In this document: positions 27,671 through 37,429 of the stretch, piece by piece
Position numbering within the stretch: the stretch's first letter is position 1
How the letters are laid out: the number at the start of each line of letters is the position of its first letter
Source: Flavobacteriales bacterium
GTDB lineage: Bacteria > Bacteroidota > Bacteroidia > Flavobacteriales_F > PHOS-HE28
Assembly (NCBI GenBank): GCA_019638085.1
Contig: JAHBUL010000001.1
Location: 315,630-379,629 of the forward strand
Reading direction: 5' to 3'
DNA length: 64,000 nt
Notes under the pieces: generated by a model
The model's input: the letters and a program-made list of their open reading frames with translations, nothing else
Databases searched by the model: none
What the model was told of the DNA's origin: nothing
Position numbers and translations under genes: made by a program

Positions 27671-29587
27671 ATGAACTGGCGCTTTGCAGACCTTCCGATC
27701 CGGACCAAGTTCCTGATCACCTTGGGTATTCCCGTTGCAGGGTTGGTCCTCCTTATCGGCAAGCAGGTGGATTCGAGCCTCAAGCGCAATGATGTGCTGG
27801 GCTATGTGTCCAAGCAGGCACGTAACATCCGCATGATCGGGGATGTGATGGATGGGCTGCAACAGGAGAGTGCGGTGAGCGTGGCGATGCTGGTGGATGT
27901 GATCCCGAATAGTAGAGCCATGGAGCTGGCCCGTATACAAAGTGATGGGTACATCGCCCGATTGAACGACCCGGAGCTCACCATTGACCCCCTCTTGCTG
28001 CCCCGTGCAGTGTTCCAGCCGTTGGAGGGTTTCCGCAAACGCGTGGATGCTCGGAACGTTTCGGCCGAACAGGCTGAACGCGACTACCGCGCCATGAACC
28101 TGGAGCTTCTACGCAACCTCGGGGAGGTCTCCAAACAGGCCATGGACCCGGGTACCAACGACAAGCTCTTTGCACACCAAAGCCTGCTGAGTGCGAAAAG
28201 TGCGCTCAACGATATCCGTACGAGCATCTTGCAGGCCTTTGCCACGGGCAAGCTGAGCGCTGCGGACCTGGGAGAACTCAATGAGCGCATATCACTTTAC
28301 GAGACCAGCACAGTGCTCTTCCGGCGGGATGCCTCACCCGATCTGTTGAGCTATTACAAGAACACCTTCCAAGGCCCCGAGGTGAATTTCCTGCGGTCCG
28401 TGATCGGTACCGTACACGAAAAACGCTCCATTGCCGGTTTGGGTGTAACCGCTTCCGAGTGGTGGGAGCTTAGCGGAAAGGTTGCCGCGAAACTGCGATC
28501 GGTGGAGGAGCGCTCGATCGATTCGATCATTGTGGCGAGCGAAGGCGTTTCAAAAGCCGCCCAGAGGCGGCTGCTCCTTGTCATCATTGCCCTGATGGTG
28601 GTCGTGGGAACAGTAGCGGTAATGGCCGTAGTGATCATGCGCGGGATCAGCAGCACGGTCTCGGAGGTCACCGATGCGGCATCCGCGTTGGCCCGGGGCG
28701 ATGTGCGGGCACGGGTACCGGTGAATTCAAGCGATGAAGTGGGGCAAATGGCGGGATCCTTCAATGAAGTGATCGAAGCGATCCGTTCGCTGTCCGCCAG
28801 CGCCGATGCGATCGGGAAGGGCAACTACAATACCCCGGTGATCGTGCGCGGTGAGCAGGATGTGCTCGGGCTTTCCCTTACCCGCATGCGGGACAACCTG
28901 AAGGGTGCTCGGGAACGCGACATGGAGCACAACCGTGCCCTGCAAGAGGAGAAGGATAAGCTCGAGCTGGCCAATCAACGGATTCAAACGTTGATCCGCG
29001 AGATCCATCACCGCGTGAAGAACAACCTTCAAGTTGTGGCCAGCATGCTGCGGTTGCAATCCGGGAATATCCAGGATGAACAACTCCTGCAGGTATTTGC
29101 ACAAAGCCAAAGCCGGGTGGCCTCCATGGCATTGATCCATGAGAAGCTGTACAAAGGCAATGACCTTGCACAGGTTGACCTCTCCCAGTACATCAAGGAC
29201 CTCTTCGCTGAGCTGGTACAGCTGAACAAGGTGCGGGAGAGCATCCGCTACCGGACCGCTATTGACCCGGACCTGGTATTGGACCTGGATACCATGGTGC
29301 CACTTGGTCTGATCCTGAATGAGCTGATCACCAATTCCTTCAAGCATGCCTTCACCGAAGGGCAGGATGGCTTCATCAACCTAAGGATACACCGAGCGGA
29401 ACAGAACCGGTTCGACCTGCACTACAGCGATAATGGAACCGGTATATCCCCGGAGAAACGGAATATGGATTCCGGCACGTTGGGACATAGCCTCATTGAG
29501 AGCCTCGTGGAACAGCTCAACGGCTTCATGACCTTGGACAGTGATGGAAAAGGGACACGCTATCACATCCGGTTCAGTGCGAATTGA
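27671..29587 (+). CDS. NIT-domain sensor histidine kinase (HisKA_2 type)
   Basis: A 638-residue membrane kinase. N-terminal TM1 (about 12-32), an all-helical nitrate/nitrite-sensing (NIT)-like domain (about 45-290), TM2 (about 300-325), HAMP (about 328-380), a coiled coil (about 415-440), HisKA_2 with the phospho-His in [14 protein letters not shown], and a HATPase domain with [13 protein letters not shown] and [12 protein letters not shown] domains are known from nitrate and nitrite sensing, but the ligand is inferred by family only. No response regulator is adjacent. It diverges from the carboxylase gene. Confidence 0.9.
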   Translation: MNWRFADLPIRTKFLITLGIPVAGLVLLIGKQVDSSLKRNDVLGYVSKQARNIRMIGDVMDGLQQESAVSVAMLVDVIPNSRAMELARIQSDGYIARLNDPELTIDPLLLPRAVFQPLEGFRKRVDARNVSAEQAERDYRAMNLELLRNLGEVSKQAMDPGTNDKLFAHQSLLSAKSALNDIRTSILQAFATGKLSAADLGELNERISLYETSTVLFRRDASPDLLSYYKNTFQGPEVNFLRSVIGTVHEKRSIAGLGVTASEWWELSGKVAAKLRSVEERSIDSIIVASEGVSKAAQRRLLLVIIALMVVVGTVAVMAVVIMRGISSTVSEVTDAASALARGDVRARVPVNSSDEVGQMAGSFNEVIEAIRSLSASADAIGKGNYNTPVIVRGEQDVLGLSLTRMRDNLKGARERDMEHNRALQEEKDKLELANQRIQTLIREIHHRVKNNLQVVASMLRLQSGNIQDEQLLQVFAQSQSRVASMALIHEKLYKGNDLAQVDLSQYIKDLFAELVQLNKVRESIRYRTAIDPDLVLDLDTMVPLGLILNELITNSFKHAFTEGQDGFINLRIHRAEQNRFDLHYSDNGTGISPEKRNMDSGTLGHSLIESLVEQLNGFMTLDSDGKGTRYHIRFSAN

Positions 29588-29613
29588 ACCGGAAAGTAAC
29601 AATGTTCAAGGGC

Positions 29614-30366
29614 CTATTCCTCCGCCAATGCGGTTTCCACCTCCTCGCTGAGCTCCATGTTGTGGTACACGGCGTTCACGTCGTCGTCCTCGTCCAATAG
29701 ATCGATCAGCTTCATCACGTTACGGGCCGTAGCGAGGTCGGCGGGGATCATGGTCAGTGGGAAACGCTTGAGTTCTGCACTCTTGGCTTCAATAGCAAGC
29801 TCATCCAATTTCTGTTGGATCGAACCGAATTCGGTGTATGGTGCCAAGATGATGAACCCTTCCTCATCGTGATGGAAGTCCTCTGCCCCGGCATCGATGC
29901 AGGCCATTTCAAATTCCTCATGGTCCATGCCCTTAAGTGCTTCTTCCTCCACGATGAATTCCGCCTTGCGATCGAAAACGTGTGCCAATGATCCCGTGTT
30001 GCCCAGGTTGCCGTCGCATTTGTTGAAGTAGCTGCGCACATTGGCAACGGTGCGGGTGGTGTTGTTGGTGGCGGTATCCACGAAGATCGCCACCCCTCCG
30101 GGGGCGTACCCCTCATAGGTCATCTCAGTAAAGTCGGCTTCAGCGCCTCCGGCCGCCTTCTTGATGGCGCGGTCAATGTTGTCCTTGGGCATGTTCATGC
30201 CCTTCGCATTCTGGATCGCCACCTTCAGCCTGTGATTTGCATCCGGGTTGGGGCCTCCTGCTTTCACCGCCATGGCGATCTCCTTGCCGATGCGGGTGAA
30301 GAGCTTGCTCAATTTGGCATTGCGTGCGAAGATCCGGTGCTTGCGCTTTTCGAAGATGCGGCCCAT
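29614..30366 (-). CDS. YebC/PmpR-family regulator (TACO1-like)
   Basis: A 250-residue member of the YebC family, linked in other bacteria to transcription control or to relief of ribosome stalling. It starts MGRIFEKRKHRIFARNAKLSKLFTRIGKEI, a Bacteroidota version of the usual AGHSKWANIKHRK start, and contains AVKAGGPNPDANHRL, NMPKDNIDRAIKKA and YEGYAPGGVAIFVD. Length is normal. The C-terminus is acidic. Confidence 0.93.
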   Translation of the reverse strand: MGRIFEKRKHRIFARNAKLSKLFTRIGKEIAMAVKAGGPNPDANHRLKVAIQNAKGMNMPKDNIDRAIKKAAGGAEADFTEMTYEGYAPGGVAIFVDTATNNTTRTVANVRSYFNKCDGNLGNTGSLAHVFDRKAEFIVEEEALKGMDHEEFEMACIDAGAEDFHHDEEGFIILAPYTEFGSIQQKLDELAIEAKSAELKRFPLTMIPADLATARNVMKLIDLLDEDDDVNAVYHNMELSEEVETALAEE

Positions 30367-30428
30367 GGTGTGGTTCTGTAACGGGTGTGGGCCATGCAGG
30401 AAAGGCGCGGCCAGCCGCGAAAATACGC

Positions 30429-30452
30429 AGGGTCGTCCAAATGAACGACCCT
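30429..30452 (-). terminator. Possible terminator after the gene at 30497-31486
   Basis: AGGGTCGT (30429-30436) and ACGACCCT (30445-30452) form an 8-base stem with an 8-base loop; the minus strand then reads GCGTATTTT. The T-tract is short, so the call is weak. Confidence 0.4.
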
Positions 30453-30496
30453 GCTCGGAGGCAAAGCACGAAGACCCCTCGTCGCGTGCCCCGTCC

Positions 30497-31486
30497 TTAG
30501 TTGAATCCGATCAATGTGAGACCGATGTTCAAGCCCCTTAGATCAGGTGCGGTTCCCTGCTCGAACATGGGCGTGAGCGCATACTCGGCGAACAGGTTCA
30601 GGCTGCCGAAGCCGATCTGACCCCGGGCGGCCACCCGGTAAGGCAACAGATTGTAGCTCGCCTTGGTGCGGAGCTTCTTCGACTCGCCACCCTCGCTGAA
30701 CTTCTGTTTGTACATGGTATCGAAGTACCAGCTTCCCACCAGACCGACCGCAAGGTGGAAGTTGTTTTTCCGGCTGAAGGACCAGTCCGGCTTGGACTCC
30801 AATTCCCCGGTGTTGAGCGGCAGTCTCGCGCGGTTGGTGTTGAACTCCAACATCAGTGGTACGCGCAGTCCGATCTGCCGCAGCTTGTTCTTGCGCAGGT
30901 CGGGGCTGTCCATCGCCACGGCATATGTGCTGTCACCGTTGAATTGCAAGGTGTTGTTCTCACTGAGCCTGTAGTTGAGGAATTCGATCCCCATACCCGT
31001 GAAGAAGCCGATGTGGTTGGTGCCGAACTCGAACTTGCGCTCCAGAAAGTTGATGGCGAAGAAGCGGCTCTTCGCATTGTTCAGCTGTAGTGGCCCGCTT
31101 TCCGGTCCATCGCCTATGCGACCATCCGCCGTTACGAAGCTGTTCATGCCCAGTTCCATGCCGGCCCAGTAACTAAAGAGGTTACGCCGCTCACGTTTCA
31201 GGTCGGCCAATTTGCTCTCGAATGTTTCGGTGGTGTCCACGTCCGTGCGCTTGGTGGTGATGATGCGGATAAGCTTGCGCTTGGAGGTGATCCGGATGGT
31301 GTCACCATTCTGCGCATAGTTGGTGTCCGTGTTCTCCACTTTCACTTTCACGCCGTTACTACCTGCGGTGACGTAGAGGATATGTTGGTCCTGTGGAGCG
31401 GTACCGCTTTGGGCAGGGATGCTGTCCTGCTGGGCCATGCCGATCAAAGGGAGCAGCAAGAGCGGAATGCATAGTAGAGGTTTCAT
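30497..31486 (-). CDS. Outer-membrane beta-barrel protein, unrecognised
   Basis: A 329-residue envelope protein. A signal peptide (about 1-18, ending GMAQ) is followed by a short linker, a basic coil (DLKRERRNLFSYW near 105) and a C-terminal domain of alternating strands typical of Bacteroidota outer-membrane barrels (LEFNTNRARLPL, FHLAVGLVGSWYF, LNLFAEYALTPMFEQG). Final residues GLTLIGFN fit a barrel end. It resembles the PorT-like outer-membrane group only loosely. ATG 31486 is chosen to place the signal peptide at the start. Confidence 0.75.
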   Translation of the reverse strand: MKPLLCIPLLLLPLIGMAQQDSIPAQSGTAPQDQHILYVTAGSNGVKVKVENTDTNYAQNGDTIRITSKRKLIRIITTKRTDVDTTETFESKLADLKRERRNLFSYWAGMELGMNSFVTADGRIGDGPESGPLQLNNAKSRFFAINFLERKFEFGTNHIGFFTGMGIEFLNYRLSENNTLQFNGDSTYAVAMDSPDLRKNKLRQIGLRVPLMLEFNTNRARLPLNTGELESKPDWSFSRKNNFHLAVGLVGSWYFDTMYKQKFSEGGESKKLRTKASYNLLPYRVAARGQIGFGSLNLFAEYALTPMFEQGTAPDLRGLNIGLTLIGFN

Positions 31487-31562
31487 CACTTGGTCGCTTT
31501 GTGAATAGGACGGGGCACTGTTCCAATAGTTACAGCTCCTCAAAGGTCCTTTCCTCAAATGT

Positions 31563-31597
31563 GAAAGCGCCGATGACCAAGGGCATACGGCGCTTTC
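31563..31597 (-). terminator. Hairpin after the TonB-like gene
   Basis: GAAAGCGCCG (31563-31572) pairs perfectly with CGGCGCTTTC (31588-31597) across a 15-base loop, 20 bases past the stop of the gene at 31618-31998. The T-tract on the minus strand is weak. Confidence 0.55.
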
Positions 31598-31617
31598 GCT
31601 TCAGCTTGGTGGAAGAC

Positions 31618-31998
31618 CTATTCCGGCCGGAAGTTGAACCTCAGGTGGGAGGTTTTCCATAGCCCGGAAGGATTGGGGCCCACTTGCACGCGACGAAGCT
31701 TTGCCAGCACATAATCACGTAGTTCCTGGTTCTCGGAGCGGGCTTCGGTTACCACCAACTTGCCTTCCGTGTTCACCACGAACTGGACCTCCACCGTTCC
31801 GAACATCTCCTCCTCGTCAGCATCCAACGGGAAGATCACGTAACGATTGATCTGGTGCTTCACGGCGCGCTCCATAGCGATGGAGTTGCTTGTGTAAAAG
31901 GTAGGTGCTTCGGCCGTAACAGGGTTGGCCGCATGCGTGCTCATCGCGCATGCGAGCAGCAAGAGCGCGAAGGTTTGACGAAGGATCCCGGTTTTCAT
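31618..31998 (-). CDS. Periplasmic protein with TonB C-terminal-like domain
   Basis: A 126-residue protein with a signal peptide (about 1-23, ending THAA) and a single domain resembling the C-terminal domain of TonB energy transducers: AVKHQINRYVIFP, GTVEVQFVVNTEGKLVVTEA and the final strand LRFNFRPE. It lacks the membrane anchor plus Pro-rich spacer of a full TonB, so it may be a soluble relative. ATG 31998 is used. Confidence 0.75.
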   Translation of the reverse strand: MKTGILRQTFALLLLACAMSTHAANPVTAEAPTFYTSNSIAMERAVKHQINRYVIFPLDADEEEMFGTVEVQFVVNTEGKLVVTEARSENQELRDYVLAKLRRVQVGPNPSGLWKTSHLRFNFRPE

Positions 31999-32203
31999 GG
32001 TATGTGGTTTTGGGCCGTTTCGGCTTGTGATGGTTGTTTGCATGAGACACGGAAAACCGGCACTTTGTTACAGCGGATCAGCAGAAAATGGATGAGCGGT
32101 CCATGGGCGGGGATGAGCGGCATAGCACCTTTACAGGCCCGATCGGGTGCTGCGTACCCGTGGCAATCTTGGGCCGATACGGTAGCACGAACTCGGAAGA
32201 AGC

Positions 32204-33565
32204 TCAGCGGTTCCTGCTGGCGCTGAAGGAAAGGTTGCGTCCGAGGCGAAGCTTTAGGCGCTCACCTGAGGCATTGCGCTGGAGTTGTACGCCACCTCGT
32301 CCGCCCGTCACGGTGCCGATCGCCTTATCGGCAAAGGCCAGTGCATCCTGACCATCCAACACCTCCGCACGTTTGGGGGCTGAAAGCACTTCGCCTCGTA
32401 CGGCATTGGCCACGAAGGTGCCCAAGCTTTGTCCGGTGTTCCTGGTATCCACAACAGCCAGGTCCTGATCCGTTGCAACTGATGTTGAAGATGGGCTGAC
32501 GCCCATGGGTTCAGGCACCGGCTGGTCAGGAAGCCGGGCAAGTGTCGGCTCCTTCACGGGAAGCCGGTCGATCAGCGGAACTTGTGCTGCAGGGACCTGC
32601 GGTGTCTGTTCAAGTTCCTGTTCAGGCTTCTCTTCCGGTGTGTGTGCATTCGTTTTTCCCGGCTTCACCTTCCCAACGCTGGGTGGCTCCTTTCGTTGGG
32701 CAGCATCACTCACCTCAGCAGGTTGAGTTGCTGAAGGATCCTCCTGATGGATCTGGTCGATAGGAGCGCTTTCAACCGGGGCATGCGTGGTTGAAGAGGA
32801 GGAAGGACGTTGCACGATCTCCCTTGGTTCCACGCGTACCAATCCCGCATCCTGCCTGCTGTCCTCGCGCAGGAACCACCATCCGGCACTCAGGACCAAC
32901 AGCACGCTGGCGGCTACGGCCAATCGCGGCCAGAGCGCAAAGACACGCGCTTCACGCTTCTTCAGATCACTCTTTTTCGGATAGGGAAGAAGCTCGGCCT
33001 GCACGCGCGACGCATGCACCAGTTCCCGTTCCTGGCGTGCACCGGCATCAGCGGCGAGGTAGGCCCTTAGGGCTTTCTGCTGTTCAGCGTTCAGGTCACC
33101 TTCCAGATCGGCGATCAGGAAATCGGTGAGCCGGTGGAGGTCAGGAAGGCCCTGCGGTGGAAAATGACGGTGCAGCTTCTCCTTTTCAGTGAAGGCCATC
33201 GGCTCGTTCGGCACCTTGGCCATCGCCATTAACAGGGCATGCCGTTCCGCCTCCGGATGCTCATACAGGTAATGTGCCAGCTCTTGCTCTTGCTCACTGG
33301 TCAGGTCCTCTTCCAAGCGGGCCACCAGGAAATCATCCAATCGCGCGCAATCCGGGGTGCCTGTGGGTGGAAAGGTCCGGTGCAACTGTTCCTTCCCGGG
33401 GAAGTGTTCGTTGCTGACGTTCACCCGGGGGAGTGGATCGGCTGAACCCTCCAGGTCCGGATGTTCCAGCAGGAAGGCATCCAGCGCCGCTTCTTGGGCA
33501 GGTGTGAGAACACCTTCCATGCGGTCCAGCAGCCAAGCTTCGTATGTCTCCCTGTTCAATTTCAT
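32204..33565 (-). CDS. Anti-sigma-like membrane protein with three N-terminal repeats
   Basis: A 453-residue protein whose start overlaps the sigma-factor stop by 4 bases, so it is probably the cognate regulator. The N-terminal half holds three related helical modules (about 5-45, 72-110 and 140-178), each with an F/W-L-x-x-x-x-E-x-x-L-x-x-x-Q pattern, reminiscent of anti-sigma sequences. One TM segment lies near 212-232. The periplasmic part is Pro/Glu/Gln-rich (about 240-360) and ends in a basic tail. Anti-sigma function is inferred from gene order and topology. Confidence 0.72.
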   Translation of the reverse strand: MKLNRETYEAWLLDRMEGVLTPAQEAALDAFLLEHPDLEGSADPLPRVNVSNEHFPGKEQLHRTFPPTGTPDCARLDDFLVARLEEDLTSEQEQELAHYLYEHPEAERHALLMAMAKVPNEPMAFTEKEKLHRHFPPQGLPDLHRLTDFLIADLEGDLNAEQQKALRAYLAADAGARQERELVHASRVQAELLPYPKKSDLKKREARVFALWPRLAVAASVLLVLSAGWWFLREDSRQDAGLVRVEPREIVQRPSSSSTTHAPVESAPIDQIHQEDPSATQPAEVSDAAQRKEPPSVGKVKPGKTNAHTPEEKPEQELEQTPQVPAAQVPLIDRLPVKEPTLARLPDQPVPEPMGVSPSSTSVATDQDLAVVDTRNTGQSLGTFVANAVRGEVLSAPKRAEVLDGQDALAFADKAIGTVTGGRGGVQLQRNASGERLKLRLGRNLSFSASRNR

Positions 33566-34083
33566 AGCACGTTCTCCAAGCTTCCGATGTAGTGCTTCAG
33601 CGAGGTCCGTCCCCGGTAGATGTACACTTTCACTTGGGAAATGTTCAACTGCGTGAGCTCCGCGATCTCCTCATAGCTGTATCCCTCCAGGTCGCGCAGC
33701 AGCACCACGCTGCGCTGAATTTCCGGCAACGTGGCCAATGCGGCATCCAACACCTCCTTCAGGTCCGGCTGCGATTGTCCCGTCCAGCGTAGGTCGGCAT
33801 GCCGGTCCTCCATCCTCGTCTTGCGGACATCCTTCCGTGCTTCATCCACCAACAGGTGGTGTGCCGTGGTGAAGAGGTAGCTCTTCGCCTTTGTGCCCTC
33901 CACATCATCCACCTTCTGCCAAAGCCGCGCAAAGCTCTCCTGCACCACATCCTTGGCCCGGTCGGTATCTCGCAGGTGCTTCACCGCGAAACGGTAGATG
34001 CCGTCCGCATGCTGGTCCACAGCGCTATTGTAGTCGGTCAGGGTCACGGGAACAGATGCTTTCCTAATGGTATGACGGTCCAC
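33562..34083 (-). CDS. ECF-type RNA polymerase sigma factor
   Basis: A 173-residue extracytoplasmic-function sigma factor. Region 2 includes YRFAVKHLRDTDRAKDVVQESFARLWQ (about 30-56) and region 4 includes LPEIQRSVVLLRDLEGYSYEEIAELTQLNISQVKVYIYRGRTSLK (about 117-161), with the -35-recognition helix intact. The start at 34083 is the longest; a downstream start near the LTDYNSAV segment is also possible. TAACTTTC at 34090-34097 on the minus strand resembles a -7 element. Confidence 0.93.
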   Translation of the reverse strand: MDRHTIRKASVPVTLTDYNSAVDQHADGIYRFAVKHLRDTDRAKDVVQESFARLWQKVDDVEGTKAKSYLFTTAHHLLVDEARKDVRKTRMEDRHADLRWTGQSQPDLKEVLDAALATLPEIQRSVVLLRDLEGYSYEEIAELTQLNISQVKVYIYRGRTSLKHYIGSLENVL

Positions 34084-34240
34084 TTCGCCGAAAGTTACTC
34101 CCTACATGTATCGCGCCTTGCAGGGCCTTCCGCTGTATGGGAAAACCCTGAGGTCAAGGCCCGGTTGGTATGGTCCCGGCCCTCCGATCACCGAACTTCG
34201 CACGATCCGTTCCCATGGCCTTACGGAACGGCCCAACACG

Positions 34241-35404
34241 ATGAGCGAATTCAGGATCCCTCCGATCTCCACCCTCGCGGGGTCGGTGCTCGGCAGCTAT
34301 TTCAAGATCCTGCGAAGCGGTACCATCGCCAAGCGATCCTACTTCAAAGTGGCCCTGACCACGCTCGTCGTTCTTGTTCGTACCCCATTCCAGCTCTGGG
34401 AAGAACTGGTCTATGGAAGGCGGATCAAACGATCAGCACCGATGGAGCCGCCCCTCTTTATCCTGGGTCATTGGCGCAGCGGGACCACACTGCTCCACAA
34501 CGTGCTTTGCCAAGACCCTCGCGCAGCCTATTTGAGCACCTACGCATCCGTGTTCCCGAACAACATGGCCAGCACGTGGATCTTCAAGACCTTCATGGGG
34601 TTGAACATGCCGGACAAGCGCCCATCGGACAGTGTCGCCCTGGACCCGGACTTCCCGCAAGAAGATGAATTCGCCTTCGCGAACATGCAGCCGAACGCCT
34701 ACTACAACTTCTTCTACTTCCCTTCGCAGTATGCGGCTTTCTACGATCGCGCCGTACGCCATAACGGACTTGATGAACGCGAGGTGGAGCACTGGTACCG
34801 CACCTATGCCAAGCTGCTCCGGAAGGCGGCGGTATCGGGCAAGGGCAAGCAGCTGATCGTGAAGAACCCGGTGAACACCGCACGGATCGACAAGCTCCTC
34901 CGCCTCTATCCGGATGCCAAGTTCCTGTACATCCACCGCAACCCGGTCACCGTGTACTACTCCACGCTGCGCTTCTTTCAACAGCTGATGCCCACCCTAT
35001 GCTTGGAGAAGTTGCCCAGTGATGATTTCCTCAGCGAAATGATCCTGGATGTGCATGATCGCATGATGCGTGATTTCGCTGAGCAGCGATCGCTTATCCC
35101 GGCAGGGAACTTGCTGGAGATCCGTTATGACACCTTCGCGGAAGCTCCTTTGGCCACCTTGGAAATGATCGAGCGACAGTTGCTTCGCCGGGATCCCTCG
35201 GTCGCCATGCCCTGCTATATGGCTTATCTCAAGTCACAAAAGGGCCATCAAACGAACACCTACCAAGTGGACAAGGTCGATTTGACATACGTGATGAAAC
35301 GGTTGGAACCGTACATGCGCGAGCAGAACTTTGCACTTCCGAAGAATGTCCAAGTGATAACAGACCCTACCAAGGAACCCCGACCGACCAACGAACGCCC
35401 ATGA
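34241..35404 (+). CDS. Sulfotransferase-family protein
   Basis: A 387-residue PAPS-dependent sulfotransferase-like protein. The 5'-phosphosulfate loop is LFILGHWRSGTTLLHNVL (about 68-85), and the 3'-phosphate region is IVKNPVNTARIDKLLRLYPDAKFLYIHRNPVTVYYS (about 206-241). The acceptor is unknown; surface glycans or lipids are plausible. ATG 34241 is preferred over the longer frame, whose first 45 residues lack family similarity. The stop overlaps the next gene (ATGA at 35401-35404), so the pair is probably co-translated. Confidence 0.88.
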   Translation: MSEFRIPPISTLAGSVLGSYFKILRSGTIAKRSYFKVALTTLVVLVRTPFQLWEELVYGRRIKRSAPMEPPLFILGHWRSGTTLLHNVLCQDPRAAYLSTYASVFPNNMASTWIFKTFMGLNMPDKRPSDSVALDPDFPQEDEFAFANMQPNAYYNFFYFPSQYAAFYDRAVRHNGLDEREVEHWYRTYAKLLRKAAVSGKGKQLIVKNPVNTARIDKLLRLYPDAKFLYIHRNPVTVYYSTLRFFQQLMPTLCLEKLPSDDFLSEMILDVHDRMMRDFAEQRSLIPAGNLLEIRYDTFAEAPLATLEMIERQLLRRDPSVAMPCYMAYLKSQKGHQTNTYQVDKVDLTYVMKRLEPYMREQNFALPKNVQVITDPTKEPRPTNERP

Positions 35405-35994
35405 TCCTTATCGCTGCGATCGCCCTGTTGACTGCACTTCCAACCGGAAAAGGTGAATGGTCGCTGAAAAAGGACCAGGATGACATCAAAGTGTACACGC
35501 GCAGCGTGGAAGGATCGGCGATCGCTGAATTCAAGGCCGTGACCACCTTGAACAATGCCCGGTTGGCCAATGTGCTCGATATCGTTACCAACGTGAGCGG
35601 GTTCGTGGAACTTTTCCCGAATTGTACCGAAGCCACGGTCCTGGAACAGCAAGGCCGTTATAACACGGTGCATTACATCCGCACGGATGTGCCCTTTCCG
35701 GTAAGTGATCGCGACGGGGTATATGAGCAACGCACGAAAATGGACCCCGCAGGTGGTGCGGCAACGGTAACCATCCTTGCCCTGTCCGACCGCATTCCGG
35801 AGAATAAAAAGCTGGTGCGCATTACACGTGCGAGCGGTACGTGGAAGTTGACCCAAGCGGGGAGCAACGTCAACGTGATCTATCAATTCCACGGCGAACC
35901 CGGCGGGGCCGTACCGGCTTGGATGGTGAACAGCTTCATCGTGGACCAGCCCTTCGGAACAATGCAGAACCTGCGGAAGATCGTGGCGCGGTGA
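35401..35994 (+). CDS. START-domain (SRPBCC) protein
   Basis: A 197-residue protein with a hydrophobic start (likely signal peptide, about 1-16) and a START-type lipid-binding fold: WSLKKDQDDIKVYTR, YIRTDVPFPVSDRDGVYEQ near 96-114, and WKLTQ. The family binds hydrophobic ligands such as lipids in a deep pocket. Coupling with the sulfotransferase gene suggests the two act on the same lipid-like substrate (inference). Confidence 0.83.
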   Translation: MILIAAIALLTALPTGKGEWSLKKDQDDIKVYTRSVEGSAIAEFKAVTTLNNARLANVLDIVTNVSGFVELFPNCTEATVLEQQGRYNTVHYIRTDVPFPVSDRDGVYEQRTKMDPAGGAATVTILALSDRIPENKKLVRITRASGTWKLTQAGSNVNVIYQFHGEPGGAVPAWMVNSFIVDQPFGTMQNLRKIVAR

Positions 35995-36101
35995 CCGCTT
36001 CAAGTGCGCTGGCCGCCTTTCTTGCAGCGCTCGTGAGGTCAAGGACCTTCAGGCAGCGTTTTGTACAGCGATCGCGTCATCCACTCAGAAACTTCAGACC
36101 C

Positions 36102-37403
36102 ATGCAAAGATCAACAAGCCTTCATTTGTTGCTGGCGGTAGCCTGCGTTTGTCTCTTTTCCACCGTTCAGGCACAGACCTACTTCTATGTCGACGAGATC
36201 GCAGTCACCCCAGCTGACCCCACCGAACAGGATAACGTACAACTTCAGCTTATCGGCAACCTGTCCAGTACGGGGTCGTCGGTTGCAACTGCTACTGCAC
36301 AGGTGAATGGTTTTGCTGTTGAACTGACGCTGGTAACGCAGAACACGATCGGCCTGGATGTGCTGGTCCCGCATACGGAGACCATCGACGTGGGTCTGTT
36401 GCCTGCCGGAACGTACACCGTGAATGTAGCTGGCTTCGGTGTGTACGATGGAGCACCGTTCGAGCAGCATGTATTCACGGTCTCTGGTGGTGGCGGAAGT
36501 GGTGGGTGTGACTCGTTGCTGATCGGCAGCATCCAGTGGGCCGCCTTTTCGGATACTGCACTGGTACTGCATGCCTTCAACTCCTCCACCACGCTGTTCG
36601 ACTATCCGGGATTTCTGCTACTCAGCGACAATGGTGATACGCTGGCACGCGAAACGGTCGATCTCTTCGGCATCGGGACCGAAAGCACCCACATACTCAA
36701 CATCCCAGAGGGAGCAAATATGCCGGTGTCCCCCTTCAATGCTACGCTGCAACTGTGGACCGGCTTCTTTTCCGAGTTGGCCTGCACATGGGACCTCAGC
36801 ATTGACCTCTGCCCGCCGGACAGCTGCTCTTCCATGCTGGTGCACCTCGGGAATTTTGGTGATGCGCTCGGTTTGGGGGCTTTTACCTATACGGTACTTT
36901 CCAACGGGATCCCCATCACCAGTGGTTTGCTCACGCTCACTGTGGACCAGCAATCCGATCAGGACACGCTGTGCCTCCAATCCGGGAACTATGAGTTGCA
37001 CCTTATGCCGCAGCAGGAGCCAACCGGTGGTCAACTCGTATACGGTGTGGCGGATCCCAATGGGCCCTACGGTCCGGCGGAATACGTGAGCTCAATGGAC
37101 CAGAATGAAATTGGCTTTACATTTTATGGACCTTGTGCCGACCCGGTGCAGTCCGTTCCTGAGTTCGCCGATGCTCGCTTGGTGGTGAGCGTGGGGAGCG
37201 GCTTCGCCATCCTTTCCAGCACCGATGGGCGGTCCCTCGGTGAACTGCGCGTGATGGATGCACAGGGTCGTTTGATCCTGGCCGTGAGCGAACGGACCGC
37301 CCGGTATCAATTCAGCACGGACGGCTGGGCATCCGGGGTGTACGTGCTGCAAACACGCAATGCGGACGGCCAAGTGCTGACCGCCCGCATTGTGATCGGG
37401 TAG
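36102..37403 (+). CDS. Secreted protein with T9SS-type C-terminal domain
   Basis: A 433-residue secreted protein. A signal peptide (about 1-24, ending VQAQ) precedes an Ig-like beta domain (about 25-125), a Gly-rich linker (GGGGSGG near 130), a beta-rich central part with several Cys, and a C-terminal sorting-like domain (about 365-433) with GRSLGELRVMDAQGRLILA and GVYVLQTRNADGQVLTARIVIG. No enzyme motif seen. ATG 36102 is chosen for the signal peptide. Confidence 0.8.
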   Translation: MQRSTSLHLLLAVACVCLFSTVQAQTYFYVDEIAVTPADPTEQDNVQLQLIGNLSSTGSSVATATAQVNGFAVELTLVTQNTIGLDVLVPHTETIDVGLLPAGTYTVNVAGFGVYDGAPFEQHVFTVSGGGGSGGCDSLLIGSIQWAAFSDTALVLHAFNSSTTLFDYPGFLLLSDNGDTLARETVDLFGIGTESTHILNIPEGANMPVSPFNATLQLWTGFFSELACTWDLSIDLCPPDSCSSMLVHLGNFGDALGLGAFTYTVLSNGIPITSGLLTLTVDQQSDQDTLCLQSGNYELHLMPQQEPTGGQLVYGVADPNGPYGPAEYVSSMDQNEIGFTFYGPCADPVQSVPEFADARLVVSVGSGFAILSSTDGRSLGELRVMDAQGRLILAVSERTARYQFSTDGWASGVYVLQTRNADGQVLTARIVIG

Positions 37404-37429
37404 CGATGGCTATACCACGGGATAGGACC

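Noticed and set aside
27574..27940. Longer N-terminus for the acyl-CoA carboxylase subunit
   Set aside because: The extra 122 codons overlap the divergent kinase gene and show no family similarity.
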